Positions 55,287 through 64,000 of a DNA stretch of 64,000 nt are shown one piece after another; position 1 is the stretch's first letter; each line of letters opens with the position of its first letter. The translations under genes and the position numbers were made by a program. The DNA comes from Streptomyces globosus (GTDB lineage: Bacteria > Actinomycetota > Actinomycetes > Streptomycetales > Streptomycetaceae): contig NZ_CP030862.1 of NCBI RefSeq assembly GCF_003325375.1, forward strand, positions 1,863,501-1,927,500, given 5' to 3'. The notes beneath the pieces are model-generated. The model was not told where the DNA came from. It saw only the letters and a program-made list of their open reading frames with translations, and did not search any database.

Positions 55287-56572
55287 GCACCCACCACCAC
55301 CACGCGGAGGACGTGGCGAAGCTCGCCAACCCCGCGGCCCCGGCCGACGCCATCCCCGCGGTGGACCCGCGCCTGCTCGTCCGCGAGCAGGGCCTCTCGG
55401 GCTACCTGAGCGAGTTCGGCCGCAAGATGAAGGCCGGCGACCTCGGGTCCCTCCCGGTCGTCATCGGCCTGATCGTGATCTGGGGCATCTTCCAGGGCCT
55501 GAACGCGAACTTCCTCTCCCCGGAGAACCTCACCAACATCGCGATCACGATGGTCGCCACCGGCATGATGGCCGTCGGCATCATCTTCGTGCTGCTGCTC
55601 GGCGAGATCGACCTCTCCGTCGGCTCCGTCAGCGGTGTCTCGGGCGCCCTCTTCGCCGTCCTGGCGGTCACCAACGGGGTCAACGAGTGGGTGGCGGTCC
55701 TGGCGGCGATCGGCGGCGGCGCCCTGATCGGCGCAATCCACGGCTTCTTCTTCGCCAAGATCGGGGCGCCGGCCTTCGCCGTCACCCTGTCGGGCCTGCT
55801 GTTCTGGTCCGGCGCGATGCTCCAGATCCTGGGCAGCAGCGGCACGATCAACATCGACTCCGACGGTGTCGTCGGCCGGCTGACCACGTACTACTTCACG
55901 GACGTGGCCGCCGCCTACGGCCTCGCCGCGGTCGCCACGGCCGGGTACTTCCTGGCCGCCTTCAGCGACAACAAGCGCCGCGCGGCCGCGGGCGTCCCGT
56001 CCCGCCCGATGAGCGAGCTGCTGCTGCGCACCGGCCTGCTCGCCGTGTTCACCTTCGGCCCCGCCGCGGTGTTCAACCAGTACAAGGGCCTCCCGCTCGC
56101 GGTGGTGCTCTTCGTGCTCGTCCTGGTCGGAACGGACTTCCTGCTGCGCCGCACCGCCTTCGGCAGGAACGTCTTCGCCCTCGGCGGCAGCGTCGAGGCC
56201 TCCCGCCGCGCCGGCATCAACGTCACCGGGATCCGCATCGCGGTCTTCTCCATCGCGGGCACCTTCGCCGCCGTCGGCGGGCTCTTCTGGGCCTCCAAGA
56301 TCGCGGCGGCGAACCAGAGCGCCGGCGCCGGCGACCTGCTGATGAACGTGATCGCGGCGGCCGTCATCGGCGGCACCAGCCTCTTCGGCGGCCGCGGCCG
56401 CACCTGGAACGCCCTCCTCGGTGTCCTGGTCATCACCTCGATCCAGTACGGTCTGGCTCTCGAGGGAATCGCCACGCCCGTCCAGTACATGATCACCGGT
56501 GCGGTGCTGCTGGCCACCGTGGTGATCGACTCGGTCACCCGCAAGACCCAGAAGACGGCCGGACGCGCCTGA
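55283..56572 (+). CDS. xylH: Sugar (xylose) ABC transporter permease
   Basis: 429 residues. His-rich start, then a ten-helix RbsC/XylH-type permease with GLNANFLSPENLTNIAITMV and LSVGSVSGVSGALFA, and late GGTSLFGGRGRTWNALLGVL. GTG 55283 is coupled to xylG. Forms the membrane channel for XylF/XylG. Confidence 0.9.
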   Translation: MSTHHHHAEDVAKLANPAAPADAIPAVDPRLLVREQGLSGYLSEFGRKMKAGDLGSLPVVIGLIVIWGIFQGLNANFLSPENLTNIAITMVATGMMAVGIIFVLLLGEIDLSVGSVSGVSGALFAVLAVTNGVNEWVAVLAAIGGGALIGAIHGFFFAKIGAPAFAVTLSGLLFWSGAMLQILGSSGTINIDSDGVVGRLTTYYFTDVAAAYGLAAVATAGYFLAAFSDNKRRAAAGVPSRPMSELLLRTGLLAVFTFGPAAVFNQYKGLPLAVVLFVLVLVGTDFLLRRTAFGRNVFALGGSVEASRRAGINVTGIRIAVFSIAGTFAAVGGLFWASKIAAANQSAGAGDLLMNVIAAAVIGGTSLFGGRGRTWNALLGVLVITSIQYGLALEGIATPVQYMITGAVLLATVVIDSVTRKTQKTAGRA

Positions 56573-56825
56573 CGACGCGCCCCGGCGCGGTAAGACCGGT
56601 CACAGTGCCCGGCGCCACCCGTGTGGCGCCGGGCACCCGTGCGTACGTCCCCTCGTGCGCCCGTGCGGGCAATTGTGCGGATAAGCACCCGGATGTGATG
56701 TGTGGCGCCGGGGCGATCCGTGCAGGAATGACAAAGCTGTGACCCGCCTGCGGCAGCCCGATGACCGGCGCCGCCGACGGAACATTAGACTCGACAGACC
56801 AGCCAGCAACTGCAAGGAGGCACGG

Positions 56826-58742
56826 GTGCTGCTGACCCGCATCAAGGGACCGCGCGATCTGGACCGGCTCAGCCAGGAGGAGCTCACCGAGCTCGCCGCC
56901 GAGATCAGGTCCTTCCTCGTCGACGCCGTCTCCAAGACCGGCGGGCACCTCGGCCCCAACCTCGGTGTGGTCGAGCTGACGATCGCCCTGCACCGGGTCT
57001 TCGAATCGCCCAAGGACAAGGTCCTCTTCGACACCGGGCACCAGGCGTACGTCCACAAGCTGCTCACGGGCCGCCAGGACTTCGCCGGCCTGCGCACCAA
57101 GGGCGGCCTGTCCGGCTACCCCTCGCGCGCCGAGTCCGAGCACGACGTCATCGAGAACTCCCACGCCTCCACCGTGCTGGGCTGGGCCGACGGACTGGCC
57201 AAGGCCAACGAGGTGCTGGGCCGGACCGACCACCACGTCGCCGCCGTCATCGGCGACGGCGCGCTCACGGGCGGCATGGCCTGGGAGGCCCTCAACAACA
57301 TCGCCGCCGCCAAGGACCGCCCGCTCGTCATCGTCGTCAACGACAACGAGCGCTCCTACGGCCCGACCATCGGCGGCCTCGCCAACCACCTGGCCACCCT
57401 GCGCACCACGGACGGCTACGAGCGCTTCCTGGCCCGCGGCAAGGAGATCCTGGAGCGCACCCCGGTCGTCGGGAAGCCGCTCTTCGAGACCCTGCACGGC
57501 GCCAAGAAGGGCCTGAAGGACTTCATCGCCCCGCAGGGCATGTTCGAGGACCTGGGCCTGAAGTACATCGGCCCCATCGACGGCCACGACATCGAGGCCC
57601 TGGAGTCCGCGCTCCTGCGCGCCAAGCGCTTCAGCGGGCCGGTCATCGTCCACTGCCTCACCCAGAAGGGCCGCGGCTACACGCCCGCCCTGGAGCACGA
57701 GGCGGACCGCTTCCACGCGGTGGGCGTCATCCACCCCGACACCGGCCTGCCGGTGAAGACGGCCGCCGCCAGCTGGACCTCCGTCTTCGCCGACGAGATG
57801 GTCAGGATCGGCCGCGAGCGCCCGGACATCGTCGGCATCACCGCCGCCATGCTCCACCCCGTCGGCCTGAACAAGTTCGCCGAGGAGTTCCCGGACCGCA
57901 TCTACGACGTCGGCATCGCCGAGCAGCACGGCGCCACCTCGGCGGCGGGCCTGGCCACCGGCGGCGTGCACCCGGTCTTCGCCGTCTACGCCACCTTCCT
58001 CAACCGCGCCTTCGACCAGGTCCTGATGGACGTCGCGCTGCACAAGTGCGGTGTCACCTTCGTCCTGGACCGCGCCGGCGTCACCGGCGACGACGGCGCC
58101 AGCCACAACGGCATGTGGGACATGTCGATCCTCCAGGTGGTGCCCGGTCTGCGGCTCGCCGCCCCGCGCGACGCCGAGCAGCTGCGCGCCCAGCTCCGCG
58201 AGGCCGTCGAGGTCAAGGACGCCCCGACCGTCGTCCGCTTCTCCAAGGGCGTCGTCGGACCCGCCGTGCCGGCGGTCGGCCGCATCGGCGGCATGGACGT
58301 CCTGCGCCGCCCCGCGGCCGACGTCACCCGGCCGGACGTCCTGCTCGTCTCGGTGGGCGCCCTCGCCCCGATGTGCCTGGAGGTCGCCGACCTCCTCGAC
58401 AAGCAGGGCATCTCCAGCACCGTCGTCGACCCGCGCTGGGTCAAGCCGGTGGACGAGGCCCTCGCCCCGCTCGCCGAGCAGCACCGCGTCGTCGTCACCG
58501 TCGAGGACAACGGCCGCGTGGGCGGTGTGGGCGCCGCCGTGTCGCAGGCCCTGCGCGACGCCGGTGTGGACGTCCCGCTGCGCGACTTCGGCATCCCGCA
58601 GCGGTTCCTCGACCACGCGCTGCGCAAGGAGATCCTGGCCGAGATCGGCCTGACCGCGCCGGACATCGCCCGGCAGGTCACCGGCCTGGTCGCCAAGCTG
58701 GACGGCCGCCTCGACAGCGAGCCGGCCGCCGCGGTCGACTAG
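56826..58742 (+). CDS. dxs: 1-deoxy-D-xylulose-5-phosphate synthase
   Basis: 638 residues, full length for DXS. It condenses pyruvate and glyceraldehyde-3-phosphate with TPP, the first step of the MEP isoprenoid pathway. Visible: [16 protein letters not shown]/Mg motif [17 protein letters not shown], and the C-terminal transketolase region with [22 protein letters not shown] five bases before GTG 56826. Streptomycetes commonly have a second dxs elsewhere. Confidence 0.96.
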   Translation: MLLTRIKGPRDLDRLSQEELTELAAEIRSFLVDAVSKTGGHLGPNLGVVELTIALHRVFESPKDKVLFDTGHQAYVHKLLTGRQDFAGLRTKGGLSGYPSRAESEHDVIENSHASTVLGWADGLAKANEVLGRTDHHVAAVIGDGALTGGMAWEALNNIAAAKDRPLVIVVNDNERSYGPTIGGLANHLATLRTTDGYERFLARGKEILERTPVVGKPLFETLHGAKKGLKDFIAPQGMFEDLGLKYIGPIDGHDIEALESALLRAKRFSGPVIVHCLTQKGRGYTPALEHEADRFHAVGVIHPDTGLPVKTAAASWTSVFADEMVRIGRERPDIVGITAAMLHPVGLNKFAEEFPDRIYDVGIAEQHGATSAAGLATGGVHPVFAVYATFLNRAFDQVLMDVALHKCGVTFVLDRAGVTGDDGASHNGMWDMSILQVVPGLRLAAPRDAEQLRAQLREAVEVKDAPTVVRFSKGVVGPAVPAVGRIGGMDVLRRPAADVTRPDVLLVSVGALAPMCLEVADLLDKQGISSTVVDPRWVKPVDEALAPLAEQHRVVVTVEDNGRVGGVGAAVSQALRDAGVDVPLRDFGIPQRFLDHALRKEILAEIGLTAPDIARQVTGLVAKLDGRLDSEPAAAVD

Positions 58743-58802
58743 CCGCGACCAGCCGGACGCGGGCGGCGCGCCGCCGCGGAGGGCGTGCGCGGTTGCAGCA
58801 CA

Positions 58803-58845
58803 CGGGCCGGGAGATCACCCTGGAGTGGGTGGGCCTCCCGGCCCG
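58803..58845 (+). terminator. dxs terminator
   Basis: A perfect 11-bp stem CGGGCCGGGAG / CTCCCGGCCCG with a 21-base loop, in the gap to the permease gene. Confidence 0.65.
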
Positions 58846-58879
58846 TTCCGTTGCGTCGTCGCCTTTCGGAGGTGCGTCG

Positions 58880-60376
58880 GTGAGTCCGGATCTCAACAGC
58901 CCCTTCCGCACGAAGACGGTGGAACAGTCCATCCGCGACACGGAGGAGCCGGAACACGCGCTCCGCAAGTCGCTGTCGGCCTGGGACCTGACCGTCTTCG
59001 GCGTGGGTGTCATCATCGGCACCGGCATCTTCGTCCTGACGGGCATCGCAGCGCGCAACAATGCCGGGCCGGCCACCGCCCTGTCGTTCGTCGCCGCAGG
59101 CATCGTCTGTGCGCTGGCCGCCCTGTGCTACGCCGAGTTCGCGTCCACCGTGCCGGTGGCGGGCTCGGCGTACACGTTCTCCTACGCGTCGATCGGCGAG
59201 CTGCCCGCCTGGATCATCGGCTGGGACCTCGTGCTCGAATTCGCGCTCGGCACCGCGGTCGTCGCGGTCGGCTGGTCCGGCTACATCCGCAACCTGATGC
59301 AGACGAACCTCGGCTGGGACATGCCGGCCGCGCTGTCCGGTCCGGATGCGGGCGGCACCTTCGACCTGTTCGCGTTCCTGCTGGTCCTCGCCCTGACGGC
59401 GATCCTGGTCGTCGGGACGAAGCTGTCGGCGCGGATCACCGCGATCGTCGTCGCCATCAAGGTGACCGTCGTGCTGCTGGTCATCGTCGCCGGCGTGTTC
59501 TTCATCAAGGCCGACAACTACTCGCCGTTCATCCCGCCGGCCGAGCCGCAGCCCGCCGGGGGCGGCCTCCACGCCCCCCTGGTGCAGGTGCTGTTCGGGT
59601 ACGCGCCCACCAACTTCGGCGTCATGGGCATCTTCACCGCGGCCTCGCTCGTCTTCTTCGCCTTCATCGGCTTCGACGTGGTGGCGACGGCGGCGGAGGA
59701 GACGAAGAACCCGCAGCGGGACATGCCCCGCGGCATCCTGGGCTCGCTGCTCATCTGCACCGTGCTGTACGTCGCCGTGACGCTCGTGGTCACCGGCATG
59801 CAGAACTACGCGGAGATGTCGCCGAGCGCCCCGCTCGCCGAGGCGTTCAAATCGGTGAACCAGCCGTTCTTCGCGGGCGCCATCAGCCTCGGCGCCTCCG
59901 TCGGCCTGATCACCGTGTGCATGATCCTGCTGCTGGGCCAGACCCGCGTGTTCTTCGCGATGAGCCGCGACGGACTGCTGCCGCGCGTCTTCTCCGTCAC
60001 CCACCCCAAGTACCGCACCCCGTACCGGGCGACGATCCTGCTCGGCGTGATCATCGCGGTCGTCGCCGGCTTCACCAGCCTGGAGAAGCTCGCCGAGCTG
60101 GTCAACATCGGCACGCTGTTCGCGTTCGTCGTGGTCGCCCTCGGCGTGATCATCCTGCGCCGGACCCGGCCCGACCTGCACCGATCCTTCCGCACGCCGC
60201 TCGTGCCGTTCATCCCGATCCTGTCGATGGCGGCCTCGCTGTGGCTGATGCTCAACCTGCCGGTCGACACGTGGATCCGCTTCGGCATCTGGATGGGCGT
60301 GGGCGTCGTCGTCTACTTCGTCTACGGGCGCCGCAACAGCCGCCTGGCCAAGGCGGGCCAGGACGCCAAGTACTGA
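58880..60376 (+). CDS. APC-family amino acid permease
   Basis: 498 residues, about 12-14 transmembrane helices. N-terminal KSLSAWDLTVFGVGVIIGTG and IAARNNAGPATALSF, then YAEFASTVPVAGSAYTFSYA, match cationic amino acid transporters. GGAGG seven bases before GTG 58880. Substrate not determinable; arginine/lysine-type CAT is likely. Confidence 0.88.
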   Translation: MSPDLNSPFRTKTVEQSIRDTEEPEHALRKSLSAWDLTVFGVGVIIGTGIFVLTGIAARNNAGPATALSFVAAGIVCALAALCYAEFASTVPVAGSAYTFSYASIGELPAWIIGWDLVLEFALGTAVVAVGWSGYIRNLMQTNLGWDMPAALSGPDAGGTFDLFAFLLVLALTAILVVGTKLSARITAIVVAIKVTVVLLVIVAGVFFIKADNYSPFIPPAEPQPAGGGLHAPLVQVLFGYAPTNFGVMGIFTAASLVFFAFIGFDVVATAAEETKNPQRDMPRGILGSLLICTVLYVAVTLVVTGMQNYAEMSPSAPLAEAFKSVNQPFFAGAISLGASVGLITVCMILLLGQTRVFFAMSRDGLLPRVFSVTHPKYRTPYRATILLGVIIAVVAGFTSLEKLAELVNIGTLFAFVVVALGVIILRRTRPDLHRSFRTPLVPFIPILSMAASLWLMLNLPVDTWIRFGIWMGVGVVVYFVYGRRNSRLAKAGQDAKY

Positions 60377-60389
60377 CCCCTGCAGGCAC

Positions 60390-60421
60390 CGGGTGCGGCG
60401 GGTCCCGACCGGCCGCACCCG
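60390..60421. terminator. Bidirectional terminator
   Basis: A perfect 9-bp stem CGGGTGCGG / CCGCACCCG between the convergent permease and LCP genes. Confidence 0.7.
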
Positions 60422-60432
60422 CCGTCTGCGCG

Positions 60433-61506
60433 TCAGCCCTTGGAGCCGCTCGCGGGGGACTTCTTCGCCTCCGCCGGGATCTTCTGGTCGGTGCGCAGCG
60501 CCTCCCACAGCATTCCGGCCTGCGGCTGGGCGACGACGACGCGGTTGGGGTCGACCTTGTCGTAGGCGACCGGGAGCATGATGGTCTCCATCGTCTCCGG
60601 GTTCACGCCCTTCATGCTCTGCGCGAAGTCGGCGAGCGCCGTCAGAGAGGCGAGTTCGGAGTCGGTGGTGAGCGACTTGGTGCCGGCGTCGGCGAGCTTG
60701 TACAGCCGGGCCGGGTTGCCGAGGGCGTCCTGCTTCTTCATCTCCGACAGCATGGCGATCATGAACTGCTGCTGGAGGCCTATGCGCCCGAGGTCGCTGC
60801 CGTCGCCGTAGCCGTAGCGGGTGCGGACGAACTTCAGGGACTGCTCGCCGTCGAGGCGGTGGGTGCCCGGGTCGAGCTTCAGGCCGCCCTTGGCGCCGCT
60901 CATCGGCTGGTCCAGGGTGACGGTGACGCCGCCGAGGGCGTCGACCAGGCCCTTGAAGCCGGCGAAGTCGACCTCGACGAAGTGGTCGACGCGGATCCCG
61001 GACAGCTGCTCGACGGTCTTGACCACGCAGGCCGGCCCGGCCAGCGTGTAGACCGAGTTGAACATGACCCGCTCGGCGGCCGCGACGGTCTTGCCGTCTG
61101 CCTTCCTGCATTCGGGCCGGGATATGAGGGTGTCCCGGGGGATGCTCACCGCCGTGGCCTTCGCCCGGCCCTCCGGGACGTGGATGAGCATCGCGGTGTC
61201 GGAGCGGGCGCCTGCCACGTCGCCGTGGTCGAGGTCGCCGTTGGCGCCCGCGCGCGAGTCGGAGCCGAGGACGAGGATGTTCTGGGCGCCCGGCACGACC
61301 TTCTTCGGGCGGTCGTCGCCGATCGCCTGGTCGAGGTCGACGCTGTCGATGTTGCCGTTGAGGTGGCTGTACGCCCACCAGCCGGCCCCGCCGGCCGCGA
61401 GGATGAGCACCGCCAGCGCCAGCAGTACGATCCGCAGGACGCGCTTGCCACCGCGCCGCGGCTTGCGCCGGGAGGGAGCGGGGGTGGCCGAGGGGCCGTC
61501 GGTCAT
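60433..61506 (-). CDS. LytR-CpsA-Psr (LCP) family ligase
   Basis: 357 residues. Short basic cytoplasmic N-terminus, one transmembrane helix (LRIVLLALAVLILAAGG), then the extracellular LCP domain with RSDTAMLIHV, SIPRDT and VRTRYGYGDGSDLGRIGLQQ (catalytic Arg/Asp). LCP enzymes attach teichoic acid or other glycopolymers to peptidoglycan. A glycosyltransferase lies downstream, in keeping with cell-wall polymer work. Confidence 0.9.
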   Translation of the reverse strand: MTDGPSATPAPSRRKPRRGGKRVLRIVLLALAVLILAAGGAGWWAYSHLNGNIDSVDLDQAIGDDRPKKVVPGAQNILVLGSDSRAGANGDLDHGDVAGARSDTAMLIHVPEGRAKATAVSIPRDTLISRPECRKADGKTVAAAERVMFNSVYTLAGPACVVKTVEQLSGIRVDHFVEVDFAGFKGLVDALGGVTVTLDQPMSGAKGGLKLDPGTHRLDGEQSLKFVRTRYGYGDGSDLGRIGLQQQFMIAMLSEMKKQDALGNPARLYKLADAGTKSLTTDSELASLTALADFAQSMKGVNPETMETIMLPVAYDKVDPNRVVVAQPQAGMLWEALRTDQKIPAEAKKSPASGSKG

Positions 61507-61631
61507 GGAGGCAGTGCCCTTCTATCATCGAATGGGGTGCATCATAAGACACGCTTTCGAGTGGCTGGTTCTCTCGGGTGAACACCCCCGGCCCCAAAAC
61601 GGACATATTCGTCAGAAGGGTGGACAGCTGC

Positions 61632-62780
61632 GTGATCCGAGGCAAAGGCAGTGACCGGACTGCCTCTTCGGCTCGCGGTGCGCAGGGCGCGCCCACGGGC
61701 GGGCCGGGTCCCCACAGCTCCTCCCCGCCCGTCGGGAACTGGCTGTTCGCCGGCGGCGACGGCCGGCTGACCGCCTACGCCTGCACCCCGCGCGGCCTGC
61801 TCCGCTGGACCGAGGCCGCCGCCCCCCGGACCGGCTGGACCGGGCCGGAGCCCTTCGAGGTCGAGGGCTGGATCGGTCCGGCCGCCATGGCCCGCAGCCG
61901 CGAGGGGTACGTGCACTTCGCCGCCCTGCGCTCCGCCGCCGGCGACTCCGGCAGCCCCGAGGTGATCGTCTCCACGCAGTTCCAGACAGGCCGCGGGATG
62001 ATGGACTGGCGGGGCCTCGGCACGCCCGGGCTGCGCGGCGGCCCGGAGGACGACAGCCTGTCCGGACCGCCCCGCATCGCCGTGAACCAGCGCTCCGGCT
62101 CCACGCACGTCATCGTCTCGCTCCGCCACTCGGGCATCCTGCGGCGCAGCCGCAACCCGGAGGGTGCCTGGGGCGGTTGGAAGCCGGTGTCGGGACAGCC
62201 CTACCGCGGCGACGTGACCCCGCTCATGCCGGCCGGCGGCACCCTGGAGGTCCTCGCCCCCGGCCAGGGGCACGCCGACCACTGGACCGGCATGGGACAG
62301 GGCCGGTTCGGGCTCGCCGAACGGATCCCGACGCCGGTCGTGCCCGGCACCGCCGCCGCCTGCGAGACGGGCCCGCGCCGGGCCACGTACTTCTGGCGCT
62401 ACCCCGGCGACGGCTCGCTCGTCGCCTGGCGGTCCCCCAGCCAGGGCGTCCAGGGCGGGCTGATGGGCCTCGGCGGCGCCGGCGGCCGCGGCGCACCCGG
62501 CGTCGCCCGCGCGATGCTCGGCGGCTACGACTGCACGGTCCTGGCCCAGATCGGCGCCGACGGGGACGTCGAGGTCACCGCCTACGTCACCGAGAACGAG
62601 GGCTACGGCACCTGGTGGGCCTCCCTCGGCGGGCACGGCGCCCGCGCCCCGCAGGTCGCGGTCGACGCGGCCGGCCGCGTCGTCGTCGCCGCCTTCGACG
62701 AGGAGGGCGCACCCATGTGCACGCGGCAGGACACCGCCGCCGGGGGACTGGCCTTCGGCCCGTGGGAGTACCTGGCCTGA
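61632..62780 (+). CDS. Hypothetical protein, beta-propeller-like
   Basis: 382 residues. Repeated short strands around W-x-G and G-W motifs (NWLFAGGDGRLTAYACTPRG, WRSPSQGVQGGLMG) suggest a beta-propeller. No signal peptide is evident in the chosen frame; GTG 61578 would add 18 residues. Divergent from the LCP gene. Unknown function. Confidence 0.6.
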   Translation: MIRGKGSDRTASSARGAQGAPTGGPGPHSSSPPVGNWLFAGGDGRLTAYACTPRGLLRWTEAAAPRTGWTGPEPFEVEGWIGPAAMARSREGYVHFAALRSAAGDSGSPEVIVSTQFQTGRGMMDWRGLGTPGLRGGPEDDSLSGPPRIAVNQRSGSTHVIVSLRHSGILRRSRNPEGAWGGWKPVSGQPYRGDVTPLMPAGGTLEVLAPGQGHADHWTGMGQGRFGLAERIPTPVVPGTAAACETGPRRATYFWRYPGDGSLVAWRSPSQGVQGGLMGLGGAGGRGAPGVARAMLGGYDCTVLAQIGADGDVEVTAYVTENEGYGTWWASLGGHGARAPQVAVDAAGRVVVAAFDEEGAPMCTRQDTAAGGLAFGPWEYLA

Positions 62781-62800
62781 GCCGCCGCCGGGAAGACGGC

Positions 62801-62827
62801 GGCCCGGCCGCGTCGGGCGGCCGGGCC
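62801..62827. terminator. Hairpin between convergent genes
   Basis: A perfect 11-bp stem GGCCCGGCCGC / GCGGCCGGGCC with a 5-base loop. Confidence 0.7.
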
Positions 62828-62835
62828 CGTACGCG

Positions 62836-64000
62836 TCAGCCCCGCCCCGGCAGCGGCATCCGCTGGGCGACCTCCACGGTGAGGCCCCCGTCCTCCGCGT
62901 AGTACGGCGTGGCGGCCAGCTCCATCGCCTGCGCGCCCGGAGCGTCGGCGATGCGCACCGGCATCCGCGCGGTGGAGTCCAGGTCGGCCGCCCGGCGCGT
63001 GCCGAGCCGCACCTCCTGGGTCACGCCCTCGAAGCTCACCGACAGGTACAGGTCCCAGGTGCCCGGCGGGAGCGGCCAGCCGCTGGAGGTCTGCGCCAGG
63101 TTGACCCGCGCCGAGAAGCGGCCCATGGCGCGCGTCTTGCCCTTGGCGTTGGCCAGCGTGTCGTCCCGGCGGGCCGTCACCGCGTGGCTCTCCTGCGCAC
63201 CGGTGAACCGCTCGCGCAGCACGACGCGCGTCGCGCGGTCCTTCGTCGACAGCTGCTCGAAGAAGGCGTAGCCGTCCAGGAGCAGCATCGCCCCGTCCCA
63301 GCGGGCCTTCTGCAGCTGATGGCTGACGGTCATGTCGGCGGTGATGTCGAACAGCTCGTCCGGCAGCCCGACCTGCGGGTCGCGGAAGAACGGCAGGGTG
63401 GTGAAGACCCGCCCGCCCTCCACGGTCTTGCGGACCGCGGGCCGGTCCTTGTCCGCCTCGAACGCCGCCATCTTCTGCGCCTCGGCGAGCCGGCCCTGCG
63501 CGAGCAGGGCGAAGCGGACCGCCACCATCCGCGGCAGCAGCGCCAGGGCGCCCGGGGTGGCCTGCGTGCGCAGCACCTCGGCGGCCTCCCACAGCGTCCG
63601 GTCCCGCTCCGCCGGGTCGGCGGCCGACAGCAGCGCCGTCGCGGTGGCCTTTCCGAGCTCCACCTCCAGGTGCCGCGACTGGAGCCGGTCGCGGCGCGGC
63701 CCCTCGGGCACCTGCGAGGCGACCAGCGCCAGCATCCGGGAGGCCAGCGCGACCCGGTCCGACAGCGTCGCCCGGTGCGCCGGGTCCGGGCCCTTGACCA
63801 CGCAGGTCGCGTCGCCGACGACGGAGACGTTGTCCGCCGCGATGAACGCCCCGGCCGTGAAGACCTGTTCGTCGCCCATCGGCATGTCGGTGGGGAAGGA
63901 CAGCCCGCGCCGGTGCAGCAGGCTGGTCCGGAACAGCTTGTCGGGGCTCAGCGACCAGTACGCGCGCGAGGACCAGGCGTCGGTGTACGCCTGGTTCTTG
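62836..64000 (-). CDS. Glycosyltransferase, C-terminal part (cut by window end)
   Basis: The frame is open from 62836 to the window edge (388 codons seen). SPDKLFRTSLLHRRGLSFP and MPMGDEQVF resemble the acceptor side of GT-A (family 2) glycosyltransferases, as in teichoic-acid polymer enzymes. The C-terminal 250 residues form a helical plus beta-sandwich region (WPLPPGTWDLYLSV). The N-terminal catalytic core lies beyond the window. Probably cell-wall glycopolymer synthesis. Confidence 0.7.
   Translation of the reverse strand, partial: KNQAYTDAWSSRAYWSLSPDKLFRTSLLHRRGLSFPTDMPMGDEQVFTAGAFIAADNVSVVGDATCVVKGPDPAHRATLSDRVALASRMLALVASQVPEGPRRDRLQSRHLEVELGKATATALLSAADPAERDRTLWEAAEVLRTQATPGALALLPRMVAVRFALLAQGRLAEAQKMAAFEADKDRPAVRKTVEGGRVFTTLPFFRDPQVGLPDELFDITADMTVSHQLQKARWDGAMLLLDGYAFFEQLSTKDRATRVVLRERFTGAQESHAVTARRDDTLANAKGKTRAMGRFSARVNLAQTSSGWPLPPGTWDLYLSVSFEGVTQEVRLGTRRAADLDSTARMPVRIADAPGAQAMELAATPYYAEDGGLTVEVAQRMPLPGRG

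Noticed and set aside
58739..61696. 985-codon antisense frame over the permease and LCP region
   Set aside because: Spans two real convergent genes and a terminator; composition typical of out-of-frame high-GC DNA.

Overview
The window is high-GC actinobacterial DNA that reads as Streptomyces. The signs are GTG starts with AGGAG-type ribosome sites, DUF5753/DUF397/DUF6879 regulator families and a rare bldA-type TTA codon. The right third carries a gene order typical of Streptomyces chromosomes: HTH-MurA, aconitase, ngcEFG, rok7B7, xylFGH, dxs, amino acid permease and LCP protein. From memory this matches the S. coelicolor SCO5998-SCO6014 neighbourhood. No tRNA, rRNA, CRISPR array or insertion sequence was seen.

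Region 1 (1-1300) holds a DUF5753 HTH regulator coupled to a DUF397 protein, and may be chromosomal flank. Region 2 (about 1300-41380) is a roughly 40-kb accessory island. It starts with a tyrosine integrase and excisionase and ends against the 3' end of the murA-like gene. A 14-bp near-repeat (13/14) lies at both edges, so it is probably a site-specifically integrated element. The island has plasmid or AICE-like parts: two replication-type proteins, a ParB-like protein, a DUF2637 membrane protein, small membrane proteins, overlapping micro-genes, and an origin-like segment with 17-bp repeats and a perfect 32-bp inverted repeat. No TraB/FtsK translocase and no phage structural genes were seen. 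A second tyrosine recombinase at 19.7 kb suggests a mosaic.

Cargo in the island includes likely defence or conflict genes: a PD-(D/E)XK-type predicted nuclease between degenerate direct repeats, two HEPN-motif proteins, an Mrr-like endonuclease operon, and a very large C5-cytosine methyltransferase whose frame is interrupted upstream by a TGA. There is also an HTH/coiled-coil/adenylate kinase fusion. Between 25.5 and 29.4 kb lies a compact gene set that looks like an undescribed RiPP pathway. It encodes a 53-residue precursor with a tandem LTRRLDHSVPDG repeat, an HExxH-type peptide beta-hydroxylase, a TPR protein, a second 2-oxoglutarate oxygenase, an unknown protein and a SAM methyltransferase.

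Region 3 (41381-64000) is core metabolism and envelope. HTH-MurA and acnA share an ATCTC-N6-GAGAT motif in their upstream regions. acnA also has an iron-box-like site. ngcEFG (chito-oligosaccharide import, no ATPase gene of its own, so probably MsiK-energised) has a DasR-box-like site. rok7B7 precedes the xylose ABC transporter xylFGH. Then come dxs (MEP isoprenoid pathway), an APC permease, a convergent LCP ligase, a hypothetical protein and the C-terminal part of a glycosyltransferase cut by the window end.
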